From: Cupriavidus campinensis
Lineage (GTDB): Bacteria; Pseudomonadota; Gammaproteobacteria; Burkholderiales; Burkholderiaceae
Direction: 5' to 3'
Length of the DNA: 64,000 bases
Assembly: GCF_905397395.1 (NCBI RefSeq)
Contig: NZ_CAJPVH010000020.1
Coordinates: 29,999-93,998, forward strand
In this document: one piece after another, positions 33,812-41,707 of the stretch
How positions within the stretch are numbered: the stretch's first letter is position 1
Layout: every line of letters starts with the position of its first letter
Notes under the pieces: model-generated
Seen by the model: the letters and a program-made list of their open reading frames with translations, nothing else
The model's database searches: none
What the model was told of the DNA's origin: nothing
Made by a program: the position numbers and the translations under genes

Positions 33812-35104
33812 GTGGCAATGACCAAGATTGCGCCGCAGACGCTGGCGCAGAAGCTGCTGGCACGCGCCACGGGGCGCCAGCATGTGTCCCCGGGCGAGAT
33901 CGTCACGTGCGGCGTGGACCTGGCGATGATGCATGACTCGGGCGGCCCCCGGCGCGTGAAGCCGATGCTGGAGAAGCTCGGCGCCAAGGTCTGGGACCCG
34001 GACAAGGTGGTGGTGGTGACCGACCACTACGTGCCCGCCCATGACGCGGACAGCCAGGCCATCGTGCAGCTGGCGCGCGACTGGGTGAAGTCCGCCGGCG
34101 TGGCGCGTTTCCACGATATGGAAGGCATCTGCCACGTGGTGCTGCCCGAGAAGGGCTACCTGCGCCCCGGCATGTTCGCCGTGGGCGGCGACAGCCATTC
34201 CTGCACCGGCGGCGCGTTTGGCGCGTACATGTTCGGCATCGGCGCCACGGAGATGCTGGGCGTGCTGGTCACGGGCGAGATCTGGGTGCGCGTGCCGGAG
34301 ACCACCCGCCTGCATTGGCATGGCCGGCTCCAGGCGGGCGTCTCGGCCAAGGACATGATGCTGCGCATGTGTACGCAGCTCGGCATGGATGGCGGGCAGT
34401 ACCAGGCCGTGGAATACACGGGCGAGGCGGTGCGCGCGCTGCCGATGCAGGAGCGCATGACGCTGTCCAATATGACCGTCGAACTGGGCGCGCAGGTCGG
34501 CCTGATCGCGCCGGATGCGGTCACGCGGGACTGGCTCGCCCGGGTAGGCGTGGCCGATGCGGACCAGATCGACCTGGCCGCCTGGCAGTCCGACGCAGAC
34601 GCGCCGTGCCTGGCCGAGCACCGATTCGACGCCGCCGCGCTGGCCCCGCAGGTCTCCCGCCCGCACAGCCCGGCTGGGGCCGAAGACGCCGGCGTGTTCG
34701 CCGATGTCTCGGTGGATATCGCCTATATCGGCGCCTGCACCGGCGCCAAGCTCGAGGATTTGCGGATGGCGGCCCACGTGCTGCGCGGCCAGCGCGTGGC
34801 CAGGGGCGTACGGCTGCTGGTGGCGCCGGCCAGCGCGGCCGATCAGGCCCGGGCCGCCGCCGATGGCACGCTCGGCGCGCTGGAGGCCGCCGGGGCCGAA
34901 CTGCTGCCCAATGCCTGTGGCGCCTGCGCCGGCTACGGCGCCCACCGCTTCGGCGAGGACTCCGTGGCCATCAGCACCACCGCCCGCAATTTCAAGGGCC
35001 GGATGGGTGCCGCCTCGTCGCAGGTCTATCTGGCTTCGCCCTACACGGTGGCGGCCTCGGCCATCGCCGGCCGCATCACTGATCCCCGCGAGGTCATGGC
35101 ATGA
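33812..35104 (+). CDS. Aconitase-superfamily hydratase large subunit (LeuC/DmdA-like)
   Basis: A 430-residue [4Fe-4S] dehydratase subunit. The GTG immediately after the receptor stop has AGGTGG at five bases; an ATG two codons later is the alternative. The cluster cysteines are Cys309 (YIGACTGAK) and Cys369/Cys372 (NACGACAGY), with the usual C-x59-C-x2-C spacing; TCGVDLAMMHD and FAVGGDSHSCTGGAFGA are further family motifs. The chain is short like archaeal-type LeuC and dimethylmaleate hydratase DmdA. No leuB lies nearby, and the downstream isocitrate-lyase-type enzyme argues for a catabolic role, hydrating a maleate derivative to a malate derivative. Confidence 0.88.
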   Translation: MAMTKIAPQTLAQKLLARATGRQHVSPGEIVTCGVDLAMMHDSGGPRRVKPMLEKLGAKVWDPDKVVVVTDHYVPAHDADSQAIVQLARDWVKSAGVARFHDMEGICHVVLPEKGYLRPGMFAVGGDSHSCTGGAFGAYMFGIGATEMLGVLVTGEIWVRVPETTRLHWHGRLQAGVSAKDMMLRMCTQLGMDGGQYQAVEYTGEAVRALPMQERMTLSNMTVELGAQVGLIAPDAVTRDWLARVGVADADQIDLAAWQSDADAPCLAEHRFDAAALAPQVSRPHSPAGAEDAGVFADVSVDIAYIGACTGAKLEDLRMAAHVLRGQRVARGVRLLVAPASAADQARAAADGTLGALEAAGAELLPNACGACAGYGAHRFGEDSVAISTTARNFKGRMGAASSQVYLASPYTVAASAIAGRITDPREVMA

Positions 35105-35649
35105 ACGCCACGCAGAAACCCGTCTTCGGCCGCGCCTGGGTCTTCGGCGATGACGTCAACACCGACCTGCTGGCGCCCGGCGCCTATATGAAATACGGCA
35201 TCGGCGAGATCGCCAAACACTGCCTGGAAGCGCTCGATCCCACCTTCGCGCAGGCGGTGCAACCCGGCGACGTGGTGATCGGCGGACGGAACTTCGGTGC
35301 CGGATCCTCGCGCGAGCAGGCTGTCGAGGTGCTGCGCCACCTGGGCGTGGCCGCCGTCGTGGCGCCCGCGTTCGCCGGCCTGTTCTATCGCAATGGCTTC
35401 AACCTCGGCCTGCCGCTGCTGATCTGCCCGGAGGCGGGCGTGGTGCAGCCGGCCCAGCGCGTGCATGGCGACATCGACGCCGCGCGCGTGCACGTGGCCG
35501 ACACCGGCGCGGTGCTCGCCTGCGAATCGATTCCGCCACATCTGGTTGCCATGATCCGCGATGGCGGGCTGGTGCCACATCTCGCGCGCAAACTCGCGGC
35601 ACGACAACAGCAACAGAACGGACAGTCCCTCACGGAGGCAACACCATGA
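35101..35649 (+). CDS. Aconitase-superfamily hydratase small subunit (LeuD/DmdB-like)
   Basis: A 182-residue swivel-domain subunit translated from an ATG overlapping the large-subunit stop. Family landmarks are WVFGDDVNTDLLAPGAYM near the start, NFGAGSSREQAVEVLRHLGV (GSSRE at 68-72 binds the substrate carboxylate) and FAGLFYRNGFNLGLPLL. The length is that of the short LeuD/DmdB type. It forms the active heterodimer with the preceding subunit. Its stop overlaps the following lyase gene by ATGA, so three enzymes are produced from a tightly coupled message. Confidence 0.9.
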   Translation: MNATQKPVFGRAWVFGDDVNTDLLAPGAYMKYGIGEIAKHCLEALDPTFAQAVQPGDVVIGGRNFGAGSSREQAVEVLRHLGVAAVVAPAFAGLFYRNGFNLGLPLLICPEAGVVQPAQRVHGDIDAARVHVADTGAVLACESIPPHLVAMIRDGGLVPHLARKLAARQQQQNGQSLTEATP

Positions 35650-36500
35650 ATCTCAAGGAACGGCTGCAGGCACCGGGCATCGTCACCGCACCGGGCGTGT
35701 ACGACGCGTTTTCAGCGCTGCTGGTGGAGCAGGCCGGCTTCCAGGCCGCCTATCTGTCCGGCGCCAGCATCGCCTATACGCGCTTCGGGCGGCCGGACAT
35801 CGGCTTCCTGTCGCTGGATGACGTGGCCTCGGTCACGCGCAATATCCGCGAGCGGGTGGACCTGCCGCTGATCGTCGATGCCGACACGGGCTTCGGCAAC
35901 GCGCTCAACGTGATGCAGACCGTGCGCGTGCTGGAGCGCGCCGGCGCCTCGGCGATCCAGTTCGAGGACCAGGCGGCGCCCAAGCGCTGCGGCCATCTGG
36001 ACGGCAAGACGCTGATTTCGGCCCAGGAAATGGCCGGCAAGATCCGCGCCGCCTGCGACGCCCGCCGCGACCCCAGCACGCTGATCATCGCCCGCACGGA
36101 CGCGGTGGCGGTGGAGGGGCTGGAGCCCGCGCTGGCGCGGGCGGAGATGCTCGCCGACGCCGGCGCCGACGTGCTGTTCGTGGAGGCCCTGCGCAGCCGC
36201 GAGGACATGGGCACGGCCATCGCCCGGCTCGGCCACCGCGCGCCGCTGCTGGCCAATATGGTCGAAGGGGGCAAGACGCCGGTCCTGCCAGCGGCGGAAC
36301 TCGAGGAAATCGGCTTCCGGATCGTGATTTTCCCCGGTGGCACGGCGCGGGCGCTCAGTTTCGCGCTGCGTGACTACCTCGCCAGCCTGGCGGCCCACGG
36401 CACCACCACGCCGTACCTGCCGAAGATGCTGACGTTTGCCGAGCTGAACGACGTCATCGGCACGCCGGAGATGCTGGCACTGGGCAAGCGCTACGAGTAA
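35646..36500 (+). CDS. Isocitrate lyase/PEP mutase-family lyase (dimethylmalate/methylisocitrate-lyase like)
   Basis: A 284-residue TIM-barrel enzyme. Metal-binding aspartates lie in IVDADTGFGN (Asp78, Asp80), the catalytic-loop motif is PKRCGH (113-117), and the N-terminal GVYDAFSALLVEQAGFQAAYLSG and later IIARTDAVAVEG stretches are typical. The KRCGH cysteine indicates a C-C bond-cleaving lyase rather than a phosphonomutase. Members include 2-methylisocitrate lyase, oxaloacetate decarboxylase-like proteins and 2,3-dimethylmalate lyase. Coupling to a LeuCD-type hydratase points to cleavage of a substituted malate into pyruvate and a short acid; exact substrate unproven. Confidence 0.87.
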   Translation: MNLKERLQAPGIVTAPGVYDAFSALLVEQAGFQAAYLSGASIAYTRFGRPDIGFLSLDDVASVTRNIRERVDLPLIVDADTGFGNALNVMQTVRVLERAGASAIQFEDQAAPKRCGHLDGKTLISAQEMAGKIRAACDARRDPSTLIIARTDAVAVEGLEPALARAEMLADAGADVLFVEALRSREDMGTAIARLGHRAPLLANMVEGGKTPVLPAAELEEIGFRIVIFPGGTARALSFALRDYLASLAAHGTTTPYLPKMLTFAELNDVIGTPEMLALGKRYE

Positions 36501-36516
36501 GAGGGCAGGGCGCCGA

Positions 36517-36549
36517 GGTTGCCAAGGTTGCCAAGGTTGCCAAGGTTGC
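36517..36549 (+). repeat. 9-bp tandem repeat after the lyase gene
   Basis: GGTTGCCAA repeats three full times and once in part, 16 bases after the lyase stop and before the GntR gene. Non-coding slippage-type repeat. Confidence 0.88.
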
Positions 36550-36614
36550 GGAGGGGGCGCGGCGCGCGTACCGTGGCGAGATGTTCGTTACGCCACTTTA
36601 TTAAGCCACCTGCC

Positions 36615-37433
36615 ATGTTGCCCGATGTCGACATCACGCTGCCCCGGTTCCAGCAGGTTCGCCTGATCCTGCGCGACCGCCTCCGCGCCGGCTTCTACGA
36701 GAGCGGGCTGCCCCTGCCCGGCGAACGCCAGCTGGCCGAGGAATTCGGCGTGGCGCGGGTGACGGTGCGGTCCGCACTGGCCCGGCTGCAGGAGGAGGGG
36801 CTGGTGGCGCGGCTGCGCGGCAAGGGCACGGTGCCGACCGTGCCCACCGCGCGTCATGAGGGCCCGCCGGGCGCCGCGCTGGGCACTTCGCATGGCGGCG
36901 GCCTGCTCGACAACATCGTCAGCATGAGCCTGCGCACGCGGGTCTCCGTGCTGGAATGGCGCCAGATGGCCGCGCCCGCCCGGGTCAGCGCGGCGCTGGG
37001 CCTGCCGCCTGGCGCGCCGGTGCTCAAGGTGGTGCGGGTGCGCAAGTTCAAGACCCATCCCATCGCCTATACCGAGGTCTTCCTGCCCGCCGACCTCGCC
37101 GTGGCCATCGACCGCCATACCCTCCAGGACACCCCGATGCTCGTGGCGCTGGAGCAACACGGGGTGGAGGTGGTTTCCGCCGAGCAGACGCTGGGCGCGG
37201 CGGCGGCAGACCTGAACGTGGCCCGCATCCTGCGCATCGCGCCGGGCGTGCCGCTGCTGCGCGTGTCCCGCGTGGCCAGCGACCGCAACGGCCGGCCCGT
37301 GCAGTTCCTGGTGGGCCTGTATCACCCGGAGCGCTACGCCTACCAGATGCGCCTCACGCGCGTGGGGGCCTCTACCAAGGTCTGGATCGACGCGGACCCG
37401 TCCGCGCAGCCGGCGGCCAGCGACGACGTGTGA
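36615..37433 (+). CDS. GntR-family regulator, HutC/UTRA subfamily
   Basis: A 272-residue regulator. The N-terminal winged helix-turn-helix reads PLPGERQLAEEFGVARVTVRSALARLQEEGLVARLRGKGT (about 35-75), and the C-terminal UTRA ligand domain includes APVLKVVRVRKFKTHPIAYTEVFLPADLA and PVQFLVGLYHPERYAYQMRL. The ATG lacks a clear ribosome site, so weak translation is expected; an extended frame upstream runs through the tandem repeat and is unlikely. It follows the hydratase/lyase operon on the same strand and is the probable regulator of that pathway. Confidence 0.87.
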   Translation: MLPDVDITLPRFQQVRLILRDRLRAGFYESGLPLPGERQLAEEFGVARVTVRSALARLQEEGLVARLRGKGTVPTVPTARHEGPPGAALGTSHGGGLLDNIVSMSLRTRVSVLEWRQMAAPARVSAALGLPPGAPVLKVVRVRKFKTHPIAYTEVFLPADLAVAIDRHTLQDTPMLVALEQHGVEVVSAEQTLGAAAADLNVARILRIAPGVPLLRVSRVASDRNGRPVQFLVGLYHPERYAYQMRLTRVGASTKVWIDADPSAQPAASDDV

Positions 37434-37592
37434 CCGAAACCCCGAAAACCGGGCGCCACGCCGACAGCGCATTGGGAAGACGTCCTACACCCGCCGGGCG
37501 CCAGCCTTCCTACACTGTCCATTAGCGCCGTGCCCCCGGGATGCCGGAATCCGGGCGCGGACTGTCTCAACCTGACCGATGGAGACCTCACC

Positions 37593-37778
37593 ATGAACAA
37601 GGATCAAGTGAAGGGCCGTATGGAAGAGGCCAAGGGCAAGGCCAAGGAAGTCGCCGGCAAGATGACCGGCAAGACCTCGACGGAAATGAAGGGCAAGGCG
37701 CAGCAGGTGGCCGGCCGCACCCAGGCCGCGTACGGCGACGCCAAGCAGGACATGAAGGACACGAAGAAGCCGCGCTAA
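37593..37778 (+). CDS. CsbD-like stress protein
   Basis: A 61-residue, highly charged helical protein with GGAGA before its ATG. The sequence MNKDQVKGRMEEAKGKAKEVAGKMTG followed by repeated KGKAQQVAGR and GDAKQDMKD elements is characteristic of the CsbD family, small abundant proteins induced by general stress. Composition is dominated by Lys, Glu, Ala and Gly with no aromatic residue except one Tyr. It is a monocistronic gene ended by a strong hairpin, separated by 159 bases from the GntR gene. Confidence 0.9.
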   Translation: MNKDQVKGRMEEAKGKAKEVAGKMTGKTSTEMKGKAQQVAGRTQAAYGDAKQDMKDTKKPR

Positions 37779-37791
37779 GGGGCCCGAAATA

Positions 37792-37811
37792 AAGGGCGCC
37801 TGGGCGCCCTT
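37792..37811 (+). terminator. Strong hairpin terminating the csbD-like gene
   Basis: AAGGGCGCC and GGCGCCCTT form a perfect 9-bp stem with a 2-base loop, 13 bases after the stop codon. A run of T is lacking beyond the stem end, but position and stability support termination. Confidence 0.7.
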
Positions 37812-37830
37812 CGGTACTTCGGTACGTAAG

Positions 37831-37854
37831 AAGGCGGGGGTGACTCCCCGCCTT
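37831..37854. terminator. Second hairpin, between the convergent csbD-like and FAD-oxidase genes
   Basis: AAGGCGGGG (37831-37839) pairs with CCCCGCCTT (37846-37854) and is followed by CCTTATTT on the plus strand. It abuts the stop of the minus-strand oxidase gene and probably serves both directions. Confidence 0.65.
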
Positions 37855-37856
37855 CC

Positions 37857-39305
37857 TTATTTGGGGCTGTCCAACCCCGGCAACACCCGCCCAGGATTCA
37901 GCAGGTTCTTCGGGTCCAGGGCGCGTTTCACCTGCCACATCAGCTCCAGTTCCACCTGGGACTTGTATTGCCGCAGGTCGTCGCGCTTGGCCACGCCGAT
38001 GCCGTGTTCGGCCGAGATCGAGCCGTTTTCGGCGTGGGCCAGGCCGTCCACGAGGTCCGAGACGGGCTTGTACCACTGGCCGAGGAAGTCGGCGGCGCTG
38101 CGGTCCTTGGGGCGCAGCGGGTTGAAGTGGACGTTGCCGTCGCCCATGTGACCGTAGATGACCATGCGCGTGGCCGGCTCCAGCGCCAGCACGCGGGCGG
38201 AGGCGTTGCCGATGAATTCGGCGATGCGCGAGAGCGGCACCGAGACGTCGCACTTGATGCTGCCGCCGGTGCGGGTCTGGGCGTCCGAGATTTCCTCGCG
38301 GATGCGCCAGAAGGTCTGCGCGTCGGCGCCGCTCGCCGCCACGGCGGCGTCCTTGACCCAGCCGCGCTCCAGGCCGCTCTCCAGGATCTGCATCAGCGTG
38401 GCGTTCAGCGCTTCCTCGTCGGCACCGGAGGTCAGTTCGACCAGCACCATCCAGTCGTGCCGTTCCGGCAGCGGCGAGGCGGTATCGCCCAGGTACTCCA
38501 GCACCAGATCCAGCGCCGGCGCGGAGATCAACTCGAACGCCGTCACGGCCGGGCCGGCGAGCTGGCGCGCTTCGCCGAGCAGCTTCACGGCGGCGTCCGG
38601 GCTTTCCACGGCGATAAAGGCCACCGCCGATGCGCGCGGCTGCGGCATCAGCTTCAGCACGGCGGCCGTGATGATGCCGAGCGTGCCTTCGGCGCCGACG
38701 AACAGGTGCTTGAGGTCGTAGCCGGTGTTGTCCTTGCGCAGCCCGCGCAGCGACGAAAACACCCGCCCGTCCGGCAGCACCACTTCCATGCCCAGTACGA
38801 GGTCGCGCATATTGCCGTAGCGCAGCACGGCCGTGCCGCCGGCATTGGTGGAGAGGTTGCCGCCGATCTGGCAGGAGCCTTCCGAGCCGATGCGCAGCGG
38901 GAACAGCCGCCGGCTCTCCTCGGCGGCGGCACGGGCGCCGGCCAGCGTCACCCCGGCCTGCACGGTCATGGTGTCGTTGATCGTGTCGATGGCCAGCACG
39001 CGGTTCATGCGGCGCAGGTTGATGACCACGGCGGTGCCGCTGTCGTCCGGCACGGCCCCGCCCATCAGCGAGGTGTTGCCGCCCTGCGGCACCACGGGCA
39101 CGTCATGGGCGTAGCACCACGCCATGACCGCGCTGACCTGCTCGGTGGTGGCGGGCAGCACCACCACGGGCGACTTGCCGCGATACAGGCGGCGGTAGTC
39201 GGTGACGTACGACTCGGTGTCGGCGGCGTCAGTCAGGCAGCCAGAGGCGCCGACGATGTCTTGCATCGCGGCGAGGATGTGGTCGGGAGAGGGCAGGGCG
39301 GTCAT
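37857..39305 (-). CDS. FAD-binding 2-hydroxyacid oxidoreductase (GlcD/D-lactate dehydrogenase type)
   Basis: A 482-residue flavoprotein. The N-terminal half is a PCMH-type FAD domain (VVVLPATTEQVSAVMAWCYAHDVPVVPQGGNTSLMGGAVP, and GSEGSCQIGGNLSTNAGGTAVLRYGNMRDLVLG), the C-terminal half is the FAD-oxidase C domain ending YGHMGDGNVHFNPLRP and ISAEHGIGVAKRDDL, where the histidines belong to the active site. Such enzymes oxidise D-2-hydroxy acids (D-lactate, glycolate, D-2-hydroxyglutarate) to 2-oxo acids. It is the last gene of the aldolase/aldehyde-dehydrogenase/dehydratase operon, 57 bases after the aldolase. A tartronate- or glycerate-like hydroxy acid would fit the context. Confidence 0.9.
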   Translation of the reverse strand: MTALPSPDHILAAMQDIVGASGCLTDAADTESYVTDYRRLYRGKSPVVVLPATTEQVSAVMAWCYAHDVPVVPQGGNTSLMGGAVPDDSGTAVVINLRRMNRVLAIDTINDTMTVQAGVTLAGARAAAEESRRLFPLRIGSEGSCQIGGNLSTNAGGTAVLRYGNMRDLVLGMEVVLPDGRVFSSLRGLRKDNTGYDLKHLFVGAEGTLGIITAAVLKLMPQPRASAVAFIAVESPDAAVKLLGEARQLAGPAVTAFELISAPALDLVLEYLGDTASPLPERHDWMVLVELTSGADEEALNATLMQILESGLERGWVKDAAVAASGADAQTFWRIREEISDAQTRTGGSIKCDVSVPLSRIAEFIGNASARVLALEPATRMVIYGHMGDGNVHFNPLRPKDRSAADFLGQWYKPVSDLVDGLAHAENGSISAEHGIGVAKRDDLRQYKSQVELELMWQVKRALDPKNLLNPGRVLPGLDSPK

Positions 39306-39321
39306 CGCTCGGATTTCAGGC

Positions 39322-39366
39322 AATCAGCAATCAGGCAATCAGGCAATCAGGCAATCAGGCAATCAG
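39322..39366 (-). repeat. 8-bp tandem repeat overlapping the aldolase stop codon
   Basis: AATCAGGC repeats nearly six times (first copy one base short, last partial). The repeat fills the gap between aldolase and oxidase genes, and the aldolase TGA at 39363-39365 lies inside its last copy. Because the unit is not a multiple of three, copy-number change next to the stop alters only spacing to the oxidase start. Confidence 0.9.
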
Positions 39367-40169
39367 TAGGCGGCGCCGGGGCGCGTGGCGGCGGCGGTGG
39401 CCGTGTCGGGCAGGAACTCGGCGGCGAGCTTGCGGGCGGCGTTGGCATAGACCAGCACGTCCACGCCGGTGGCGACGAAGGTGCAGCCCAGTTCCAGGTA
39501 GCGGCGCGCGAGCACAGGGTCGGACGTCAGGGTGCCGGCCGCCTTGCCGCTGGCGATGATGGTGCGCATGGCGGCTTCGATCTGCGCCTGCACCTCGGGG
39601 TGGCCGGGCTTGCCGCGATGGCCCATCGATGCCGCCAGATCGGCCGGGCCGATGAACACGCCGTCCACGCCATCCACGGCGCAGATCGCCTCCAGGTTCT
39701 GCATGGCAGCCACGGTCTCGGCCTGCACCAGCAGGCAGACTTCGTCATCGGCGATGTCGAGGTAGTCCGTGCGCGCGCTCCACTGGGACACCCGTGCCAC
39801 CGCGCTGCCCACGCCGCGCACGCCGAACGGCGGATAGCGTGTGGCGCGCACCAGCGCCGCCGCCTGCTCGGCGGTATCGACCATCGGCACCAGCAGGGTC
39901 CGGGCGCCCACGTCCAGCAGCTGCTTGATCAGCGCGGTCTCGCCGGCCACGGCGCGCACCACGGGCTGGGAGCGGTAGGGCGCCAGCGTCTGCAAGGTCT
40001 GGAGGATGCTGCGCACGTCGTTGGGCGCGTGCTCGCCGTCGATCAGCAGCCAGTCGAAGCCGGCCGTGGCGGTGATTTCCGCGAGGTAGGGCGTGGCGGC
40101 GGACATCCACAGGCCGATCTGGGCCTGGCGCGCGGCCAGGGCGGCCTTGAAGGGGTTGTGGGCGGGCAT
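39363..40169 (-). CDS. HpcH/HpaI-family class II aldolase
   Basis: A 268-residue TIM-barrel aldolase. Motifs: [16 protein letters not shown] near the start, [14 protein letters not shown] with the general-base region, [22 protein letters not shown] with the metal-binding Glu, and [20 protein letters not shown] with the metal-binding Asp. HpaI-type enzymes split 4-hydroxy-2-oxo acids to pyruvate and an aldehyde; in the GarL branch the substrate is 5-keto-4-deoxy-D-glucarate, giving tartronate semialdehyde. With a GarD-like dehydratase and an aldehyde dehydrogenase in the same operon, an aldarate route is likely here. Confidence 0.9.
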   Translation of the reverse strand: MPAHNPFKAALAARQAQIGLWMSAATPYLAEITATAGFDWLLIDGEHAPNDVRSILQTLQTLAPYRSQPVVRAVAGETALIKQLLDVGARTLLVPMVDTAEQAAALVRATRYPPFGVRGVGSAVARVSQWSARTDYLDIADDEVCLLVQAETVAAMQNLEAICAVDGVDGVFIGPADLAASMGHRGKPGHPEVQAQIEAAMRTIIASGKAAGTLTSDPVLARRYLELGCTFVATGVDVLVYANAARKLAAEFLPDTATAAATRPGAAY

Positions 40170-40206
40170 CGGGAATCTCCTCTTTTATGGGTTCAGGGCA
40201 GGGGCG

Positions 40207-41682
40207 TCAGAGCAGCTGGCCCTGGCAGAGGTACTTAGTATGCATGTAGTCGTCCAGGCCGTGGCGAGATCCCTCGCGCCCGTAGCCGGATTCCTTCACC
40301 CCGCCGAACGGCGCCGCCTCGGACGCCAGCGCGCCCTCGTTGATGCCGACGATGCCGGTTTCCAGCGCCTGGGCGACGCGCCAGATGCGCCGCACATCGT
40401 TCGAATAGAAGTACGCGGCCAGCCCGAACGGGGTGTCGTTGGCATGCCGGACCACCTCCTCCTCGCCGTGGAAGCGGAACACCGGCGCCACCGGGCCGAA
40501 GGTCTCCTCGCCGGCCAGCGCCATTGCCGGGGTGGCGTTCACCAGCACCGTGGGCGCGTAGTAGTGGGGGCCGTCGGCGCTCCGCACGCGCGCGCCGCCC
40601 GTGACCACCCGCGCGCCATGGGCGACGGCATCCTGCACGTGGCGGTCGATCTTGTCCACGGCGCGGGCGTTGATCATCGGGCCGATCTGGGCCGCCCGCT
40701 CGGTGGCCGGGCCCACGTGCAGCGCCTGCACCCGGGCGGCCAGCCGCTGGACGAAGTCGTCATGCACGGCGTCCTGCACGTAGACGCGGTTCGGGCACAC
40801 GCAGGTCTGGCCGCCGTTGCGGAACTTGGCCGCCATCAGGCCGTCCACGGCGGCGTCCAGGTCGGCATCGTCAAAGACGATGAACGGCGCGTTGCCGCCC
40901 AGCTCCAGGGACAGCTTCTTGAGCGTGCCGGCGGACTCGCGGGCCAGATGCTTGCCCACCGGTGTGGAGCCGGTGAAGGTGATCTTGCGCACGCGCGGAT
41001 CGGCCAGCCAGCTATCCACCACGGCCGGCGTGTGCTCGCGCGAGGCCGTGACGATATTGAGCACGCCCGCCGGCAACCCGGCCTGCTGGGCCAGCCATAC
41101 CAGCGCCAGCGCGGTCAGCGGGGTGTCCTCGGCGGGTTTGGCCACCACGGTGCAGCCGGCCGCCAGCGCCGGGGCGATCTTGCGCGCGATCATCGCCAGC
41201 GGGAAATTCCACGGTGTGATGGCGGCCACCACGCCCACCGGCTCCTTGATCACCAGCATCTTGCGGCCCGGCACGGCCTCGGCAATCACGTCGCCGCAGA
41301 TGCGCGTGGCTTCCTCGGCGAACCATTCGACGTAAGACGCCCCGTAGCGCACCTCGCCCGTGCTCTCGTGCAGTGGCTTGCCCTGCTCGGCGGAGATGAT
41401 GCGGGCCAGGTCCGCCTCATGCGCAAGGATCAGCGCGTGCCAGCGCTTGATGATCTGGGCGCGCTCCCGGGCGGTGCGGCGGCTCCAGGCGGGGAAGGCG
41501 GCTGCGGCGGCGTCGGCGGCCAGCGCGGCATCGGCGGCATGGCTGTCCGGCACGCTGGCGATGACCTCGCCGGTGGCCGGGTTGGTCACGGCCAGCCGCT
41601 GGCCGGCGCGGGCATCGGACCATTCCTGGCCGACGAGGTTCTGCGAACGCAACAGGTCCGCCTGAGCGAGGGAATCAAGCAT
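40207..41682 (-). CDS. NAD(P)-dependent aldehyde dehydrogenase (succinate-semialdehyde dehydrogenase type)
   Basis: A 491-residue ALDH. The ATG giving MLDSLAQADLLRSQ matches the usual GabD N-terminus. Landmarks are VAAITPWNFPLAMIARK, KPAEDTPLTALAL, FTGSTPVGKHLA (cofactor loop), LELGGNAPFIVFDDADLDAA with the general-base Glu, and NGGQTCVCPNRVYV with the nucleophilic Cys. It would oxidise a semialdehyde produced by the neighbouring aldolase or dehydratase, for instance 2-oxoglutarate semialdehyde or tartronate/succinate semialdehyde. Lies between HpaI and GarD-like genes with gaps under 40 bases, so cotranscribed. Confidence 0.92.
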   Translation of the reverse strand: MLDSLAQADLLRSQNLVGQEWSDARAGQRLAVTNPATGEVIASVPDSHAADAALAADAAAAAFPAWSRRTARERAQIIKRWHALILAHEADLARIISAEQGKPLHESTGEVRYGASYVEWFAEEATRICGDVIAEAVPGRKMLVIKEPVGVVAAITPWNFPLAMIARKIAPALAAGCTVVAKPAEDTPLTALALVWLAQQAGLPAGVLNIVTASREHTPAVVDSWLADPRVRKITFTGSTPVGKHLARESAGTLKKLSLELGGNAPFIVFDDADLDAAVDGLMAAKFRNGGQTCVCPNRVYVQDAVHDDFVQRLAARVQALHVGPATERAAQIGPMINARAVDKIDRHVQDAVAHGARVVTGGARVRSADGPHYYAPTVLVNATPAMALAGEETFGPVAPVFRFHGEEEVVRHANDTPFGLAAYFYSNDVRRIWRVAQALETGIVGINEGALASEAAPFGGVKESGYGREGSRHGLDDYMHTKYLCQGQLL

Positions 41683-41707
41683 GGGTGCGGGGACGGTGGG
41701 TGAGAGG

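Noticed and set aside
33812..35649. Leucine biosynthesis leuCD
   Set aside because: No leuB or leuA is adjacent, and both genes are coupled to an isocitrate-lyase-type enzyme and a periplasmic receptor, which points to catabolism. Enzymatic overlap cannot be excluded.
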